Below, piece after piece: positions 1 to 7,886 of a DNA stretch of 64,000 bases (positions are counted from its first letter, which is position 1; each line of letters starts with the position of its first letter). The translations under genes and the position numbers were made by a program. The stretch is from positions 124,001 to 188,000 of the forward strand of contig NZ_QNRR01000007.1 of NCBI RefSeq assembly GCF_003315205.1, read 5' to 3'. Under the pieces are notes generated by a model. That model did not search any database. It saw only the letters and a list, made by a program, of their open reading frames with translations, and was not told the origin of the DNA. This stretch comes from Roseimicrobium gellanilyticum. Its GTDB lineage: Bacteria; Verrucomicrobiota; Verrucomicrobiia; Verrucomicrobiales; Verrucomicrobiaceae.

Positions 1-781
1 GATGCAGATCCCCTGAGGTGGAGCAGCCGCAGTTCTTCAGCATGACGTGCGTGAGCTGCTCCTTCTCTTCCGGCGCCTCAAACGTTCGTAGCGCTACGTC
101 CCAGCCAGCCTTGCCAGGCGGAGCATCTCCGGCGGCGACGTCACCGCTCCCTGCCACGAGTGCTCGAGTGATCCCGTGCTCCTTCAAGACAGCCAGCGCG
201 GCATCTGCCGCGAAGCCTTTGCCGATGCCTCCAAGATCCAGGAGCAGACCTTCCTTCATCTTGGTCACGGTGCGTTCTTTCTCGTCGAGTTTGACGGCAC
301 TCCAATCCGTCATGGCGATCGCCCTTTGCGTCTGCTCTGCGGTGGGCAGTTTCTTCTGCCTCCGTGCGCGCCGCCAGTGCTGGATGGCATAGGTGGCCGT
401 GATATCGAAGGCGCCATCCGTCTGAGCTGAAATCTCAGATGAACGGGCAACGAGAACGAAGAGGTCTTCGCTTACCTTTATCGGCGAGTTCGCCGGCGCT
501 TTGTTCAACCGGCTGAGTTCACTCTCGGGGAGATAGTCCGACGCACATTGATTGAGCGCCTCAATGCGTTGGAATGCCGCCTCCGCTGCCTTCTCCGCCA
601 CGGTGGCGTCTTGTGCATAGAGCTCGATGCGAAACACCGAGCCCATCGCTGGCCTTGAGTAGGAATGGCGCTGCAGGTCACCCGCGTGCGCGGCAATGCC
701 GAACAGCGCAAGGCACGCGAAAATAAAAATGCCGCGTACTATCCCGGCACACCGGGGAGCACGCGGCATCTTCGAAAACAT
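1..781 (-). CDS. apbE: FAD:protein FMN transferase (ApbE family), 3' end cut by window edge
   Basis: ApbE enzymes attach FMN from FAD to Thr/Ser of exported flavoproteins. The reverse strand reads open from an ATG at 781 to the left edge (260 codons visible, no stop). After a hydrophobic segment near residues 15-32 (signal peptide or anchor) come family hallmarks: MGSVFRIE near 46-53, FDIT near 124, DLGGIGKGFAAD near 185-196 (the D-x3-G-x2-KG-x3-D nucleotide/Mg motif) and CSTSGD close to the edge. The start lies 7 bp past the stop of the cytochrome/FGE-like gene, whose final codons supply a GGAG, so the two are probably one transcript. The C-terminal part lies outside the window. The family call is strong; the substrate protein is unknown. 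Confidence 0.9.
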   Translation of the reverse strand, partial: MFSKMPRAPRCAGIVRGIFIFACLALFGIAAHAGDLQRHSYSRPAMGSVFRIELYAQDATVAEKAAEAAFQRIEALNQCASDYLPESELSRLNKAPANSPIKVSEDLFVLVARSSEISAQTDGAFDITATYAIQHWRRARRQKKLPTAEQTQRAIAMTDWSAVKLDEKERTVTKMKEGLLLDLGGIGKGFAADAALAVLKEHGITRALVAGSGDVAAGDAPPGKAGWDVALRTFEAPEEKEQLTHVMLKNCGCSTSGDLH

Positions 782-788
782 GGGAGGA

Positions 789-2537
789 CTACTCCTTCTC
801 CACGCCGTTGTTCCAGTACTTGTACATCTCCTCAGCCGTGGGGATCTCCAGCGGGCGGACGAGGCGGAAGCCGAGGAACTTGGCGTCAGTCAGGTACCAG
901 ATGCTCTTGGGAAGCTGGGGGTCCTGCTGCTTCCAATCAGCATGAGAGGCGCGACGGAAGGCGGCACGCAGCTTGTCCGGATCATCATCGAAGGAACCTC
1001 CGCGGGCCGTGTGAGGATAGGGCTTGGTGGAGGGCACATAGTAGCCCGTGGCCTTGTCACCCAGAGCCGCGAGGTTCTTGAGGTAGTCCGGCTGATACTG
1101 GTCAAGCGTCCACTCGGCCACGTTGCCCAGGATGTCATGCAGGCCCCAGGGATTGGGTCCCTTCTGGCCGACCTTCGCGTACTGGAAGTTCGGAGCGTTG
1201 TCGTAGTACCACTCGTGGTCCTTCGCCTTGGAGACGTCATCGCCCCAGTAGTAGGCGGTGGTGGTGCCGGCGCGTGCAGCGTACTCCCATTCTTCTTCGG
1301 TGGGCAGGCGGTAAAAGTGACCGGTCTGGGCGCTCAGCCACTGGCAGTATTTGTTCGCCGCGTGCTGGGTCATGGAGATGGCAGGATAGCCGTCCGTGCC
1401 CATGCCGAAGCTCATTTCCGTGTACGGCGTGGTGGGCTGGGAGGTGATCTCCGTGATGGCGTCGTCCGGATTGAACTTCTGCTTCGAGCCATCCTTGTTG
1501 CGGCCCACATCCGTGATCATGAAGGGGAGATACTCGTCCCACGTGACCTCGAACTTGCCCATCCAGAAGGGCTTCACCTTCACCTTCACCTGCGGACCTT
1601 CGTCGTCCTTGCGGTTCGCCTCGCTGGCCGGGCTGCCCATGAGGAACTCACCACCCTTGATGGCCACCATGCTGTAGGGCTTCTCGGTCTTCGGAACCTT
1701 GCTGTCGTAGGCCTTCATCTCCGCCTCGGCCTTTTCCTTCGAGGTCTGCACGATGAAGGCGTGAATCTTCTGCACCAGCGCCAGGTTGTCTGGATTGTTG
1801 GTGGCAGGGCCCTTCTTCTCCTTGGCCTTCAGGGTGATGTTCTCGGGCCAGACGGCGCCTTGCTCAATCCAGGCGCGCAAAAGATCCGTCTGCTCCTTCT
1901 TCAGCGGCCCGCCGCTCTTCTTGGGAGGCATGAGGTCATCGTCGTCAGCGTCGAGGGTCGTGAGACCGTAGAGGCCGGACTTTTCTGCTTCGAAGGGGAT
2001 GATGGCGGGCGCGTTGTCTCCCGTGGAGAAGGCGTCCTTCATGGTGGCGATGTTCAGCTCACCCTTGGCCTTCTCGGGATTGTGGCAGGTGACGCAGTTC
2101 TCTTCGAGGATGGGCTGGATGTGCTTCTCGAAGTTCACGCGTACGGTCTGTGCAAGCTTCACTTCCTTGGGCCAGTTGGCACCCTGCTGGATCCACAGCT
2201 TGAGGAGTTCCTGCTGCTCCTTGGAAAGAAGACCTTCCTTCTTGGGAGGCATCACTTCGTCTTCATCCACCCCAAGCGTCGTGGTCGTGTAAAGCGGGCT
2301 CTTGGCCGGGTCCCCGGGCACGAGAGAAGTGCCATTGTCCCCACCCTTGAGCGCCTCTTCCAGCGTGGTGAGCTTCAGCCCCCCCTTGTCGGACTTCTCC
2401 GAGTGGCAATGCACACAGGCCGCCTCAAGAATGGGCTTGATGTGCTTGTTGAAGTCCGGCTTTTCGATCTTGGCCGCCGCGCCCGAACAGAGGGCGGCGT
2501 TAAGCGTGGTCAGGGTGAGCAGGTGGGTGAGACGCAT
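789..2537 (-). CDS. Exported di-haem cytochrome c fused to a formylglycine-generating-enzyme-like (SUMF1) domain
   Basis: The 582-residue protein begins with a signal peptide (about 1-22). Two related planctomycete-type cytochrome c modules follow: CVHCH at 41-45 and CVTCH at 148-152 (covalent haem sites), each ending in an MPPKK segment and an L-W-I-QGA-WP helix. Residues about 290-570 are an FGE-sulfatase domain (GGEFLMGS, PFWMGKFEVT, RLPTEEEWEYAARAG, WGLHDILGNVAEWT, TARGGSF, LGFRLVRP). In true sulfatase-activating enzymes the stretch after GGSF carries the catalytic Cys; here it reads DDDPDKLRAAFRRAS with no Cys, so formylglycine synthesis is unlikely and a binding or structural role is more plausible. 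It is upstream of apbE in one likely operon. The partner of the haems is unknown. Confidence 0.9.
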   Translation of the reverse strand: MRLTHLLTLTTLNAALCSGAAAKIEKPDFNKHIKPILEAACVHCHSEKSDKGGLKLTTLEEALKGGDNGTSLVPGDPAKSPLYTTTTLGVDEDEVMPPKKEGLLSKEQQELLKLWIQQGANWPKEVKLAQTVRVNFEKHIQPILEENCVTCHNPEKAKGELNIATMKDAFSTGDNAPAIIPFEAEKSGLYGLTTLDADDDDLMPPKKSGGPLKKEQTDLLRAWIEQGAVWPENITLKAKEKKGPATNNPDNLALVQKIHAFIVQTSKEKAEAEMKAYDSKVPKTEKPYSMVAIKGGEFLMGSPASEANRKDDEGPQVKVKVKPFWMGKFEVTWDEYLPFMITDVGRNKDGSKQKFNPDDAITEITSQPTTPYTEMSFGMGTDGYPAISMTQHAANKYCQWLSAQTGHFYRLPTEEEWEYAARAGTTTAYYWGDDVSKAKDHEWYYDNAPNFQYAKVGQKGPNPWGLHDILGNVAEWTLDQYQPDYLKNLAALGDKATGYYVPSTKPYPHTARGGSFDDDPDKLRAAFRRASHADWKQQDPQLPKSIWYLTDAKFLGFRLVRPLEIPTAEEMYKYWNNGVEKE

Positions 2538-2656
2538 GACAGAGATGGCTTAGCACAGGGGGAGGGGGGCTCAAGCTGCAATCGCAGACTTGAGCCTGAC
2601 AGTTCGCCCTGCGCCAGGCCCTTATTTCATTCCATTCGATAAGAGAACCCGCCGCC

Positions 2657-3958
2657 TCAGGCAGTCACCCCAGGCCGGGGCATGGGGGTGGGCTGGAACT
2701 TGTCCCCCCACTTCAAAGTCTCCTCAGGAGCAAGGTCTTCCTCGCTCTTGATGGCCTCGTCCCACGTGATTTTCTTGCCGGTGTAGGCGGCCATGCGGCC
2801 CATGATGCCCACCATGGTGCTGTGGAGCATCCAGTCGCCGTCATTCACCATCTCGCCCTTGCGGATGGCAGCGAAGAGCTCGTCATGCTCCACCTGGTAC
2901 ATGTTCTTCTCTTCCCCACGGAAGCGCCAGCGCTTCTCGCCATCGATGAAGGGCTTGTCACCTTTTCCGATGATCAGCGTGCCCTTGGAGCCGCGGATGT
3001 AGTCCGAGTTCTCGTTGTAGCAGCCTTTGATCTGGCGGCAGCCGAGGTGGGCAAGGATGTTGCCCGGCCATTCATAGGCGATGTGGAAGTGATCGTAGAT
3101 GTTGCCCCCGGCATTGGGAAGCTGGCGGCCACCGGTGGCCACGCAGGAAATCGGCGCGGTGTCTTTCATGGCCCAGCACACCTTGTCCACACTGTGGATG
3201 GCCTGCTCCACGAGACCGTCGCCGGAGAGCCAGGAGAAGTTGTACCAGTTGCGGATCTGCCACTCTACATCACTCCATTCCGGCTTGCGGGCGGAGTCCT
3301 CTTGCATGGGCTTTACCGGACCGGTGTAGTAGGTGGAGAAGATGCCGTTCAGCTCGCCGACCTCGCCATCGTGCAGGCGCTTCATGGCCTCGATACGCGA
3401 GGCACTGCGGCGCCAGCAGTAGCCAGCCACCACGCTCAGTTTCTTTTCCTTCGCCTTGCGCACGGCCTCGAGCGCGACGCGGTAGCCTGCTGCGTCCACA
3501 GCCATGGGCTTCTCACAGAAGACGTGCTTCCCGGCATCCACGGCGGCCTGCAGATGGTGCGGACGGAATCCGGGAGGGCTGGCGAGAATGACGACGTCGC
3601 AGATGGCGATGACCTGCTTGTACGCCTCAAGGCCGATGAACTGGCGCTCTTCCGGGACGTCCACGCGCTTGGCAAAATCCTTCTCCAGGGCCTTCAGAGA
3701 ATTCTGCGCCCTTTCAGGAAACACTTCGGCCACGGCATGCAGCGTGGTGTTGTAGTCCGCGGAGAGCGCCTGCTGCGCTGCACCCGAACCACGTCCACCG
3801 CAACCCACGAGACCGATCTTCAGTGTGTCCTCATTCTTGGCCGCCGCCGGTGCACCCTTCAGCACGAAGGGGAAGGCAAGTGGGGACAGGGCCAGGCCAC
3901 TGCGGGTGAGGAAATGGCGGCGGGTGAGGGGCGACTGAGAAGGCGTGGGAGGATTCAT
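2657..3958 (-). CDS. TAT-exported Gfo/Idh/MocA-family NAD(P)-dependent oxidoreductase
   Basis: These periplasmic oxidoreductases act on sugars or sugar derivatives with a tightly bound dinucleotide. I chose the ATG at 3958 because a twin-arginine signal (RRHFLTRSGLALSPLAFPF) then begins at residue 13; a GTG at 4030 would add 24 residues before the signal. The Rossmann fingerprint GLVGCGGRG is at about 49-57 and the EKP motif (FCEKPMAVD), which carries the conserved Lys, at about 149-151. The C-terminal half has the usual substrate-domain features (HSVDKVCWAM, GGNIYDHF). Length (433) fits the exported subfamily common in Verrucomicrobia and Planctomycetes. It stands alone, 119 bp downstream of the cytochrome gene start. 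Substrate cannot be inferred. Confidence 0.9.
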   Translation of the reverse strand: MNPPTPSQSPLTRRHFLTRSGLALSPLAFPFVLKGAPAAAKNEDTLKIGLVGCGGRGSGAAQQALSADYNTTLHAVAEVFPERAQNSLKALEKDFAKRVDVPEERQFIGLEAYKQVIAICDVVILASPPGFRPHHLQAAVDAGKHVFCEKPMAVDAAGYRVALEAVRKAKEKKLSVVAGYCWRRSASRIEAMKRLHDGEVGELNGIFSTYYTGPVKPMQEDSARKPEWSDVEWQIRNWYNFSWLSGDGLVEQAIHSVDKVCWAMKDTAPISCVATGGRQLPNAGGNIYDHFHIAYEWPGNILAHLGCRQIKGCYNENSDYIRGSKGTLIIGKGDKPFIDGEKRWRFRGEEKNMYQVEHDELFAAIRKGEMVNDGDWMLHSTMVGIMGRMAAYTGKKITWDEAIKSEEDLAPEETLKWGDKFQPTPMPRPGVTA

Positions 3959-4099
3959 GGTGGGAAAATCCGAGTCCTGCAATTCCGGATCGGGAGAAAG
4001 GATGCGGGGTGAGGGGCCCCCTTGTTTCACGAAATACGCAGAAGAGAAGTTGAGGCGACAATCCTACCACTTGGCTATTTGGCTGCGCCTAATGCTGGG

Positions 4100-4621
4100 T
4101 CAGACTGCGGCACTTGCCGATGGGCCTAGTTCTAGCGACCCATTCAGCGATTCTCCGAAGAACCACGCTACGCGAACTCGTAGCGGCTCATCTCGATCTC
4201 GGAAGCGTCCAAGCTCCTTCTTGATCTGATCGCCCGTCAACACGCCGAAAAGCAGCTTTTGAATCCGCTCATTGAACTTCCTGCTCTCGCTTTGGTCTTC
4301 GATGGCGTCGATGGTTGCACGCATCCAGGACAGCAATCCGGCGCAGTCAGGAAACAGGTGCTTGGCTGTGTGATTCACACAACTCAATCTCCAGTCCGCC
4401 GTGGGCCAGTCATCTCCGTACTCTTCTGTGAATGGGTCAATATTCTGACGTTCGAGCTCTGGCTCGCGGTTGGTGAGAAGGCTGATGGAGATCTCAGTGT
4501 TGAAGGAGTCAAAGCCAACATGGACGGCGCGAAGTTGATCCCCACCGAGCCACATTCGCCAGTGGCTCAGGACACCATAGAGTCCCCAGTAGAATTCATT
4601 CTCAATTTCGGAGTCGGTCAT
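4100..4621 (-). CDS. Hypothetical soluble protein, 173 residues
   Basis: No family recognised. The protein has no signal peptide or membrane segment, is rich in Trp and acidic residues (NEFYWGLYGVLSHWRMW, DDWPTADWRL), and has a charged, probably helical stretch near 115-150. Its start codon overlaps the stop of the upstream Ala-Ile-Gly repeat gene by 4 bp (ATGA), so translation of the two is probably coupled. The overall appearance (small, soluble, Trp-rich, in an island of small orphan genes) resembles immunity-type or stress proteins, but nothing in the sequence proves that. Confidence 0.65.
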   Translation of the reverse strand: MTDSEIENEFYWGLYGVLSHWRMWLGGDQLRAVHVGFDSFNTEISISLLTNREPELERQNIDPFTEEYGDDWPTADWRLSCVNHTAKHLFPDCAGLLSWMRATIDAIEDQSESRKFNERIQKLLFGVLTGDQIKKELGRFRDRDEPLRVRVAWFFGESLNGSLELGPSASAAV

Positions 4622-4992
4622 GGGGCCTTGCTTGAGCCTTCAAGAGTCTGTCCTGTCTGAATGTCCTCTATGACGCGAAGTCGCCGGACAACAAGCTCGT
4701 CAATTTCGAGGCGCCGGATTTTGGCACGACCGATCACCAGTCGCCCAATGGCGAGGGCCCCGATGGCAATGGCACCGACCGCTACCGCGGAAAGCGCTAG
4801 CACGCCGATGGCCTGCGCCCCAATGGCCTCTGCCCCGATTCCCTGCCCTCCGATTTCGACTGCTTGGTAGCGGGTAACTTCGGCCTTGCAAGCGGCTCGC
4901 TCATCCAGGGCGTCATCTGCGTTGGACTCACGCGAGGGCTTCGATGAGTGTGCGATCATTGGTTTGATGGACGCGCTATCCGCGCGCATCAT
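4618..4992 (-). CDS. Small protein with tandem Ala-Ile-Gly hexad repeats
   Basis: About 124 residues. From about residue 48 the chain is an almost perfect periodic array, with steps such as IGAEAIGAQAIGVLALSAVA continuing as VGAIAIG, ALAIG, RLVIG, RAKIRRLEI and DELVVRRL. An aliphatic residue recurs every fifth or sixth position and the inter-repeat residues drift from small to charged. This pattern fits a short left-handed beta-helix or beta-roll rather than a membrane helix, because charged residues take over in the second half without breaking the period. Start is uncertain: in-frame ATGs lie at 4992, 4989 and 4959, and a TTG at 5016. It overlaps the next gene by 4 bp. Function unknown. Confidence 0.6.
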   Translation of the reverse strand: MMRADSASIKPMIAHSSKPSRESNADDALDERAACKAEVTRYQAVEIGGQGIGAEAIGAQAIGVLALSAVAVGAIAIGALAIGRLVIGRAKIRRLEIDELVVRRLRVIEDIQTGQTLEGSSKAP

Positions 4993-5038
4993 AGGTCCAA
5001 ATGGAGCGCGATGCAAATGGGGCGAGCTTGTTGCCCGC

Positions 5039-5497
5039 CTACACCATCACATTCGTCTGATTCGGATTCAGATTCGGCGGCTGTGGCAGCCAGGCTTCAT
5101 CTCCTTCAGCCTCGGTGTTCTCATTCGCCGGCGAGAGGGCGGCGGAGATGAGAAGCTGGGCGTCATTCAGGAAAGTCTTCACGATGCCCGTGATGAAGTC
5201 GGATTCTTCCTGGCGGGTGTGCAGGACGATGACGCTGATTTCCCCAGCAAAGATGCACATGGCGTGCACATCCAGGAAGCCCATCCACAGGGAGTCCAGC
5301 ATGCGATCACCGTTGCCCTGGAAGTGGTCACGCGCGTCGTGAAAGGTCTGCACGACCTGCTCGATGCGGAAGTCCTCAAAGGGCATGAGGCTCACCAGCA
5401 CCTGACGGCGCCAGGCGAGACAGAGGCCATTGATGGCGCCCGCGTGCTTCAGCCGTTCCATGCTGGCGCGGAGGGAGGGAGTGATGGCGTTGGCCAT
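5039..5497 (-). CDS. Hypothetical protein, possibly Roadblock/LC7-like fold
   Basis: A 152-residue soluble protein with no signal. Residues 1-115 form a compact alpha/beta-looking domain (LKHAGAINGLCLAWRRQVLV, MDSLW-type middle helix, CIFAGEISVIVLHTR), followed by a Pro/Asn-rich low-complexity tail (QPPNLNPNQTN). The alternation of helices and short strands, with an N-G turn before the first strand, is reminiscent of Roadblock/LC7 regulatory domains, which serve small GTPases and bacterial signalling proteins; this is a visual judgement only. It lies 23 bp downstream of a gene for a similar-sized protein, and both face a nucleotide cyclase, so a signalling role is plausible. Confidence 0.6.
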   Translation of the reverse strand: MANAITPSLRASMERLKHAGAINGLCLAWRRQVLVSLMPFEDFRIEQVVQTFHDARDHFQGNGDRMLDSLWMGFLDVHAMCIFAGEISVIVLHTRQEESDFITGIVKTFLNDAQLLISAALSPANENTEAEGDEAWLPQPPNLNPNQTNVMV

Positions 5498-5520
5498 GGT
5501 CGTGAATTGAGGAAAATGGT

Positions 5521-5850
5521 TCAGCCCTGTCCTTGCTGGGCGCGCAGGCTCACGAGGAGCTCGTTGTTGGAGACATTGGCCGAAATCATGGCACCCGTGG
5601 CCCGGCTGGGCTGGGCCTGGGCATCCGGAGGCAGCAGGAACATGAAGGTGAATTCCGGCTCATGCAGCGCGGCATAGAGGGAGTTGCCCAGCTCAAGCGA
5701 GGCACCCACGCGGTCAGCGAAGTGGCGCAACCCCTGGAAGTCGGCGGCAAAATCGTCCGCATCCTGCTGCCCCGTCTCGCTGATGACCAGACCGTTTTGA
5801 ATCTCAAATACCCGCAAAGTCTGCGGCATCGTCGCGTGTGGGAATTCCAT
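5521..5850 (-). CDS. Hypothetical small protein, possible signalling partner of the divergent cyclase
   Basis: A 109-residue soluble protein; an alternative ATG at 5829 gives 102. It has an opening strand with an N-G turn (RVFEIQNGLVISETG), an amphipathic helix (DDFAADFQGLRHFADRVG), a phenylalanine-rich strand (FTFMFLLPP) and a closing strand (NNELLVSLRA). The layout loosely parallels the next gene (5039-5497), so the two could be diverged relatives, but identity is too low to claim homology by eye. It heads the leftward group and is separated from the cyclase by the inverted-repeat region. Function unknown. Confidence 0.55.
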   Translation of the reverse strand: MEFPHATMPQTLRVFEIQNGLVISETGQQDADDFAADFQGLRHFADRVGASLELGNSLYAALHEPEFTFMFLLPPDAQAQPSRATGAMISANVSNNELLVSLRAQQGQG

Positions 5851-6201
5851 AAATCCGTAGAGGTTTTTGGTGTGCTCCCCTCTTTCCTCTCAAAAATGCC
5901 GATCGGAAGCAAGCACAAAAGGCGTTGATGGAGAGAAGATTCCGGGAAGCGGTGCGACGATGAGCGGTGGGACGGTAGGACGGTGGAGAGTAGCATCTAC
6001 AGCGTTGTTTCTGTGTGGGTTTGGGAAGAGAAAGTCCACGGACTGCCAGCCAGAGACGAGGTGGAAACTTCCACCCTCCTACTGTCGCACCGCTCACCGT
6101 CGCACCTTTTTCCCACGCCCTTTCATTCAAATACAACCATCACTCTTGCTCCGCGTGTACGCTCCTACTAGGATGCCTTCCCCCTCTCCGAAAAAATCCC
6201 C
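5851..6201. repeat. Intergenic region with a 36 bp imperfect inverted repeat (arms 5951-5986 and 6071-6106)
   Basis: This 351 bp gap separates the leftward small genes from the rightward cyclase. Positions 5951-5986 and the reverse complement of 6071-6106 match at 32 of 36 bases, with 84 bp between the arms. Each arm is itself made of short repeating units of the type GGTGNGAC/GGTAGGAC. I see no frame worth calling inside. It could form a long cruciform or hairpin transcript, or be a REP-like or small non-autonomous element. Promoters for both flanking genes should also lie here, but I could not pick convincing -35/-10 boxes. Confidence 0.6.
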
Positions 6202-7362
6202 ATGGAATTGCGTGCCATCATGTTCGTCGACATGGTGGACTCCACCGGTCTGAAACACCGGGAGTCCTCCGAAACCGCGCTGTTGCTGACCAAGGCGCTG
6301 TTTGAGCAGGTGAAGCATGCCACGAAAAAGCACGGCAGCCTCTTTGTGAAATTCACCGGGGACGGAGCCATGGTCACTTTTGCCGGAGACAATGCCGGCT
6401 GCTTCGCGGCGATTCAGGCCGCACGGGTGTTGGTACGGAGCATCGACGAATACAACCTCCAATTCAACCATCCCAGCCGCGCGCGTGAAGGGGCGTATGT
6501 GAACATTCGGGTGCGCATCGGCATCGCCTTTGGTCGCTGTGACCTCATCGAGGACCACAGTGGTGACGTGGTGGGCCTGCCCGCGGACCTCGCGGCACGC
6601 CTCTGCCGTGAGGCGGACATCAATCGCATCCTCTTGGACCGCGAAACCATGATGCGTTCCGGAATGGACCTCTCGGAGTTTGATTCCCTGGCAAGACGCC
6701 GGCTTGCCCTGAAGGGCATCCCGCTTCCGGGCGATCACGAACTGGAGCAGTTTTTCCACGTGAAGGTCCCGCGACTGGTGCAGGCACCGCTGGAGGAGGA
6801 CTTTCCCGGTGGCATGGTCGCGGTGTACACGAATCGCAACGAACTTCGCAAGGACTTCAGCCTTTCCCGTGTGCTGGATCGGGCCGTGTTCGAGTCACAG
6901 ATCCTGGTGGTGGGCCGCACTCTGGTGGGCTGGTCTCAGATGAGCGCGGACGACCTCGAGCTCATTCGCACCAAGAAGCTGCGCCTCAGACTGCTCGTCA
7001 GTTCACAGGAGGCCTGCAAGTTCCTCGCCGGTGCAGAAGTCACGACCATCGCCGCCGACAAGGCTGCGACTCTGCCGGCATTCGAGAGGCTCACGAAACT
7101 GATGCCATCTGTGGATTTCCATGAAATGGACATCCTGATTCCCGATGGCTTCACGTGTGTGGAGGTTTCTTCGGGAGGTGAGATGAAATCCGTGGTGCTG
7201 CGGGACATCAATTCAGGCGCGAAGACAGACAAGATCACGATGCTCTTTGCCTGCATCTGCGATCGTGATCCCAGCCGTCAGAGCCGCTGCATCACCTGCG
7301 GCATGCGCGAGCGTGCCCGCCGGCTTGCGGAGAGCCCGCGAGGAAGTGCCGCGCGGGTGTAG
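6202..7362 (+). CDS. Class III adenylate/guanylate cyclase domain protein with C-terminal Cys cluster
   Basis: Class III cyclases make cAMP or cGMP from ATP or GTP. Residues about 1-160 are the catalytic domain, placed at the very N-terminus: metal-binding Asp10 (FVDMVDSTG) and Asp54 (KFTGDGAMVTF), then VRIGIAFG near 104-111. In the last motif (VVGLPADLAARL) the transition-state Arg133 is kept, but the usual Asn three before it is Asp129, which may lower or alter activity. Residues about 200-345 form an unrecognised alpha/beta domain. The tail has Cys351, 353, 363 and 366 (CIC, nine residues apart from CITC), a likely zinc-ribbon-like site. There is no membrane segment. It diverges from two small possible signalling genes. 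Nucleotide specificity is not readable by eye. Confidence 0.85.
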   Translation: MELRAIMFVDMVDSTGLKHRESSETALLLTKALFEQVKHATKKHGSLFVKFTGDGAMVTFAGDNAGCFAAIQAARVLVRSIDEYNLQFNHPSRAREGAYVNIRVRIGIAFGRCDLIEDHSGDVVGLPADLAARLCREADINRILLDRETMMRSGMDLSEFDSLARRRLALKGIPLPGDHELEQFFHVKVPRLVQAPLEEDFPGGMVAVYTNRNELRKDFSLSRVLDRAVFESQILVVGRTLVGWSQMSADDLELIRTKKLRLRLLVSSQEACKFLAGAEVTTIAADKAATLPAFERLTKLMPSVDFHEMDILIPDGFTCVEVSSGGEMKSVVLRDINSGAKTDKITMLFACICDRDPSRQSRCITCGMRERARRLAESPRGSAARV

Positions 7363-7376
7363 ATAGCGGTGCTCTC

Positions 7377-7829
7377 CTACTTGCCGCTAGCTCCTGTCAG
7401 CCAATCCAAAGATCTTTTTTGAATCTTGAGCCTGGCATTGCCCCGAACTTTCCCATTGGAATATACTAAGACGTAGCAGCCATCTCTGTCGGTAGCGTCC
7501 TCAAAGCAAAGAATACTGAAGGTGTTGCCGTCATCCTCAAGAACAAGGTCGCCCAAGTTGTCTGAAGGATGAATTCTGTCTCCAGGTTGGACCATGGATC
7601 CAAGTTCTACCGTGCGGAGGAGGTTTTGCTGCCAGTCCCAGGACGTTGGACGATTGGCGAAATTTCCTCTCATTGAGACAACGCGGAGATGGTTGCCGGC
7701 AAGCGTTTTTCTCAAGGCATTCTTAACATCTTCGCTTGTGGAGAAGTTGGCCTTCCAAGGAAACGCAAGAAGCATAAGTATGCCTATCACTAACGCCATT
7801 GCACGCGGCGTGGACAGCCTCTTATTCAT
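7377..7829 (-). CDS. Hypothetical exported or membrane-anchored protein, 150 residues
   Basis: The protein starts with a positively charged segment and a hydrophobic stretch (MALVIGILMLLAFPW, about 11-25), so it is probably anchored or secreted. The remainder is soluble and mostly beta (SILCFEDATDRDGCYVLVYS; NARLKIQKRS), with two Cys that could form a disulfide. No family recognised. It is convergent with the cyclase (14 bp between stops) and ends a leftward stretch. Coding pattern and a clean start at an ATG support it as real, but function is unknown. Confidence 0.6.
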   Translation of the reverse strand: MNKRLSTPRAMALVIGILMLLAFPWKANFSTSEDVKNALRKTLAGNHLRVVSMRGNFANRPTSWDWQQNLLRTVELGSMVQPGDRIHPSDNLGDLVLEDDGNTFSILCFEDATDRDGCYVLVYSNGKVRGNARLKIQKRSLDWLTGASGK

Positions 7830-7886
7830 CTCGAAATCAGGTCGCTGTAAGCGCTAAAATACAACCGTCCCGAATGGACGCCAGTC

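Noticed and set aside
789-2537. Active sulfatase-maturating enzyme
   Set aside because: The catalytic Cys region of FGE is replaced by residues without Cys and no sulfatase gene is nearby.
696-2642. 648-codon plus-strand frame over the cytochrome/FGE-like gene
   Set aside because: Shadow of the minus-strand gene, which has haem motifs and a signal peptide; the plus frame has no motif.
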